From Saprospiraceae bacterium (lineage in GTDB: Bacteria > Bacteroidota > Bacteroidia > Chitinophagales > Saprospiraceae): a stretch of 64,000 nucleotides of DNA. The position numbers were made by a program, and so were the translations under genes. Positions 61,314 to 64,000 of the stretch are shown piece by piece. Each line of letters opens with the position of its first letter. The first letter of the stretch is position 1. The DNA is taken from contig JADJRO010000003.1 of assembly GCA_016712145.1 (NCBI GenBank), forward strand, positions 871,048 through 935,047, given 5' to 3'. Below the pieces are notes generated by a model. The model was not told the DNA's origin and did no database searches. It was given only the letters and a program-made list of their open reading frames with translations.

Positions 61314-63543
61314 ATGGCATCAAGTACCATATTTAAAAACTTACTATCCCGGTAGAAAAAATCTCTACTGCTGATAGGTAAAGACATTATTCTAACAAGT
61401 ACAAAACGGAAGTAGAAGAAATCCGCAATCTTATGTGCACAAGGCAATAAGGCAGAAGCCGACAATAAAAGAAAACTTTATTAGCTTACGCCTTCGGCTG
61501 TATTCAAAGAAAAAGGCAAATGCCTTTTGGAAATGTACAGTGGCTTCTCGGGCATTTAGATTTTGACAAACTAACACCAGAGCAATTGCAAACTGCGTTT
61601 GCAATCATTAGTAAAATCTCCTACACAGCCCTTTGCTTTATTAGTCCAAGTGGCAACGGCCTAAAAGTATTTGTTGAGGTAAGCACAGAACTGGAATACC
61701 ACGACATTGCTTATCTGCAAGTGCAGAAGTATTATGAAGATGCCACAGGACTAAAGGCAGACCCAAGCTGCAAAGATGTTACAAGGCTTTGTTTTATGGA
61801 GCCACGACCCAAACGCATACAGAACCATCCAAAACGAGAAATTCATTGTGGCTTTGCCCCAATTCATTCAAGAACAACAATCGCAAACGCCTACGGCTAT
61901 TGCTCCAATTGTTCCAATAGAAACGGCAGAACCCGAAGACCTCAACATTACATTTTTATTCAATCAACAAATTCAATTCACAAACCAAAAAGCATCATAC
62001 ACCGATGGAAACAGAAATAATTATATTTATCTGCTTGCTTCTAATTGCAACAGAGTTGGTTTATCGCAATCCGATACTGAAATACTATGTACAGAGCATT
62101 TTGATTTATCTGAAAGAGAAATTAAGACTGCCGTAAATAGCGCCTATTACACTACACCCAAGAACAAAAAAAGTTTGAACCAAAGCAAAGGCAACGGATC
62201 AAGAGGAAACCACAGCCCGAAGAACAAATGCCTACTTTGCCCCGGATGCAATGTTTGACACAATACCAGAGTTTTTAAAACACATTACACAAGTAGCCAC
62301 CACCAAGAGAGGAAAGGGATATTTTATTGTTGGGTTCATTGGTTACGCTAAGTGTGGCATTCCAAACTCATTGGTAAGTATGGCGACAATCCAGTTAATA
62401 CAAACCTGTTCATTTTCATTTCGCCAAAGCATCAGCAGGGAAAGGCATTTTAATTCATTGCCGAAAATTGGTTGAACCCATCCACTTAGCATTAAGAAAA
62501 CCAAACCAAAATAATGAAGCAACAGTTTGAGGTGGATATGCAAGAATACAACGCTAACAAGGGCAAAGATGCCAACACCGAAAACCGCAGAAACCTCCTC
62601 AAAAAATGTTGTTCATTCCAGCCAATAACAGTGCAACAGGCTTTTAGAAATATTAGGAGATAGCGATAAAAAGAGGGCTAACTTTTGAAACAGGGTGATA
62701 CCTTTCTAAAGCATTTAAAGCGATTACGGAGACTTTAGCGATGGTTTTTGCAATGCTTTTCAACACGAACCTATCTCATATTATCAAAGAACAGATAAAG
62801 AATATGTAGAAATTGATTGACCTTGTTTATCAGCTTTACTTTCAGGTACATCCAAGCAAATTCCAAACCTCATTCCAAATGCTGAAAATGGTTTGTTCAC
62901 CCGTTTTATGTTCTATGTAATGAATATGAAATTGATTTGAAAGATGTTTGCATCTAAAACCGAAAACGGTTTAGATGTGCATTTTGAAAAGCTGGGTCAC
63001 GACTTTTACACTTTGTACCAAACTTTACAAGCCAATCCAGAAGTACACTTTACTTTGACACCATCACAGCAATTTCAATTCAATTCATTCTTTGAAAAAA
63101 TGCAAACCCTGTATGTCAATATCCAGGAAGAGGAGATTATAAGTTCAGTAAGGCGTTTAGGATTGATTGCCTACCGTATAATGATGATTTTTTCAGCACT
63201 CCGAATTATGGAAGATGGAAACATAGAACAGAACCTTTATTGCAACGATACCGATTTCCAAAATACATTGGATATGATTACCATACTGGTAAAGCACAGC
63301 AGTTATATTTATTCGCAAGTAGCACAGGAAACCTACAAGCCAAAACCAAAGCACAAGAAAGAAATGTTTTTAGAAAACCTGCCATACCATTTCAACCGCC
63401 AAACCTATGTAGCAACAGCCCAAAGTTTGGGCATTACCGACAAGTCAGCACACCGCTACATCAAGGAGTTTAAAGATGCTGATATTATCCAGTACGATGG
63501 TCACGACCAGTACACCAACCCCAACGCCAAAAATCCTCAATAG
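61314..63543 (+). pseudogene. VirE_N/DUF3987-type protein, 5' two-thirds decayed
   Basis: The N-terminal part (FDFDKLTPEQLQ..., YTALCFISPSGNGLKVFVEVSTELEYHDIAYLQVQKYYED, DPSCKDVTRLCF) matches the BT4734-like VirE N-terminal domain. The middle (FDTIPEFLKHITQVATTK, LVEPIHLALRKPNQNNEATVE, ALLSGTSKQIPNLIP) fits DUF3987, a primase/helicase-like region, but is spread over several frames. From 62944 to 63543 the frame is open (199 codons), ending with a wHTH-like KEMFLENLPYHFNRQTYVATAQSLGITDKSAHRYIKEF. This last piece may be too short to be a functional protein. Confidence 0.8.
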
Positions 63544-63688
63544 TTCCTACTTTGAGGATTTAAGGATATGAGGTTTTGCGGAATTGGAGCAAAATGAATT
63601 GAAATCCGCCTTTCCTCAAATCCTCATTTCCCCACTTTCTCAAAACTTTTTAACGTACTACTTTTTTTAGTAACTCTTGCTTTTGTTT

Positions 63689-63696
63689 TATATTTG
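63689..63696 (+). promoter_or_regulatory. -7 box TATATTTG before the XRE gene
   Basis: Exact TAnnTTTG match 30 bases upstream of the XRE pseudogene ATG. Confidence 0.5.
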
Positions 63697-63725
63697 CCAA
63701 TATTTGTCAAGACAATATTATTATA

Positions 63726-64000
63726 ATGGCAACACAGTTTGCGAAAGAATTAGAGAACTAAGAACGAAGCAAAATTTGTTGCTGCGGCAGCTTGCTTCTC
63801 AATTGATGTGGATACTTCTATTATTAGCAAAGTAGAACGAGGCGATAGGCAATTGAAGAAAGAGTAAATCCCATTATTGGCCCAAATACTAAAAAAAGCT
63901 GATGTAGGAAGAATTGTAAACCCTTTGGCTTGCTGACCAGATTTATGCTGTTGTCAAAGATGAAAATTTGCAAATGAAGCTATAAGTTGCAGACAAAAAT
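63726..64000 (+). pseudogene. XRE-family regulator, broken
   Basis: After MATQF a shift occurs, then RIRELRTKQNLLLRQLASQL, another shift, VDTSIISKVERGDRQLKKE and a TAA where homologues have Gln, followed by IPLLAQILKKADV. This is a HTH_3 (Cro/CI-like) domain of the kind often encoded beside DNA methylase genes in Bacteroidota. The reading continues to the window edge in damaged form. Confidence 0.8.

Larger units (their letters stand above)
58167..64000. mobile_element. Decayed integrative element (runs past window end)
   Basis: From about 60 bases after mnmE to the right edge, the DNA consists of recognisable mobile-element genes in the usual order (excisionase-like HTH, tyrosine integrase, unknown gene, second HTH, VirE_N/DUF3987 protein, XRE regulator), each broken by stops and one-base shifts except the last third of the DUF3987 gene. 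Neighbouring chromosomal genes are nearly all intact, so this is real decay and not a general sequence-quality problem. Confidence 0.85.

Overview
The window looks like a chromosomal segment of a member of the Bacteroidota, most likely the Saprospiraceae or a close relative (inference from gene content, not a database match). Supporting signs are several perfect TAnnTTTG -7 promoter boxes, many exported proteins with type IX secretion (T9SS) C-terminal sorting domains, a carboxypeptidase-regulatory-domain TonB receptor, menaquinone synthesis by the futalosine route, TTG starts, and a 5373-residue cell-surface protein built from HYR/Ig-like modules. Most genes are intact. The 58-64 kb end is a gene graveyard.

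Layout. 1-3.5 kb (minus): an FG-GAP/ASPIC lipoprotein cut by the window edge and the carboxyltransferase subunit of a propionyl-CoA-type carboxylase. 3.5-21.8 kb (plus): two fasciclin-like lipoproteins and the giant surface protein, closed by a strong terminator. 22.5-28.9 kb (minus): a propionyl-CoA to succinyl-CoA operon (biotin carrier, methylmalonyl-CoA mutase small subunit, biotin carboxylase, mutase large subunit) next to an L-2-hydroxyglutarate oxidase. 28.9-36.7 kb (minus): two esterase-like T9SS proteins, a frameshifted aldo/keto reductase, a TonB receptor and a GT2 glycosyltransferase. 37-41.2 kb (plus): mqnE, a histidine phosphatase, mqnA and dnaA.

41.2-42.2 kb is the most unusual part. 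It holds intact tRNA-Ser(GCT) and tRNA-Pro(TGG) genes, a broken tRNA-Ser copy and two 5'-truncated tRNA-Pro copies. Each broken copy carries a TCCC...GGGA palindrome, and a small GIY-YIG endonuclease gene lies between the two tRNA-Pro copies and uses a TAG in the tRNA D-loop as its stop codon. I read this as a minimal tRNA-targeting mobile element. 42.2-43.7 kb is accessory: a small secreted protein and a decayed nucleotidyltransferase with its small partner.

44-58.1 kb: sugar epimerase and glycosyltransferase, an MFS exporter, an M1 peptidase and a delta-60-repeat protein (both T9SS), an ECF sigma factor with a protein that appears to span the envelope, feoA-feoB, a small membrane protein and mnmE. 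58.1-64 kb: a heavily decayed integrative element (excisionase-like HTH, tyrosine integrase, unknown gene, second HTH, VirE_N/DUF3987 protein, XRE regulator), starting beside a cluster of TTGTTGCCCA repeats just after mnmE.
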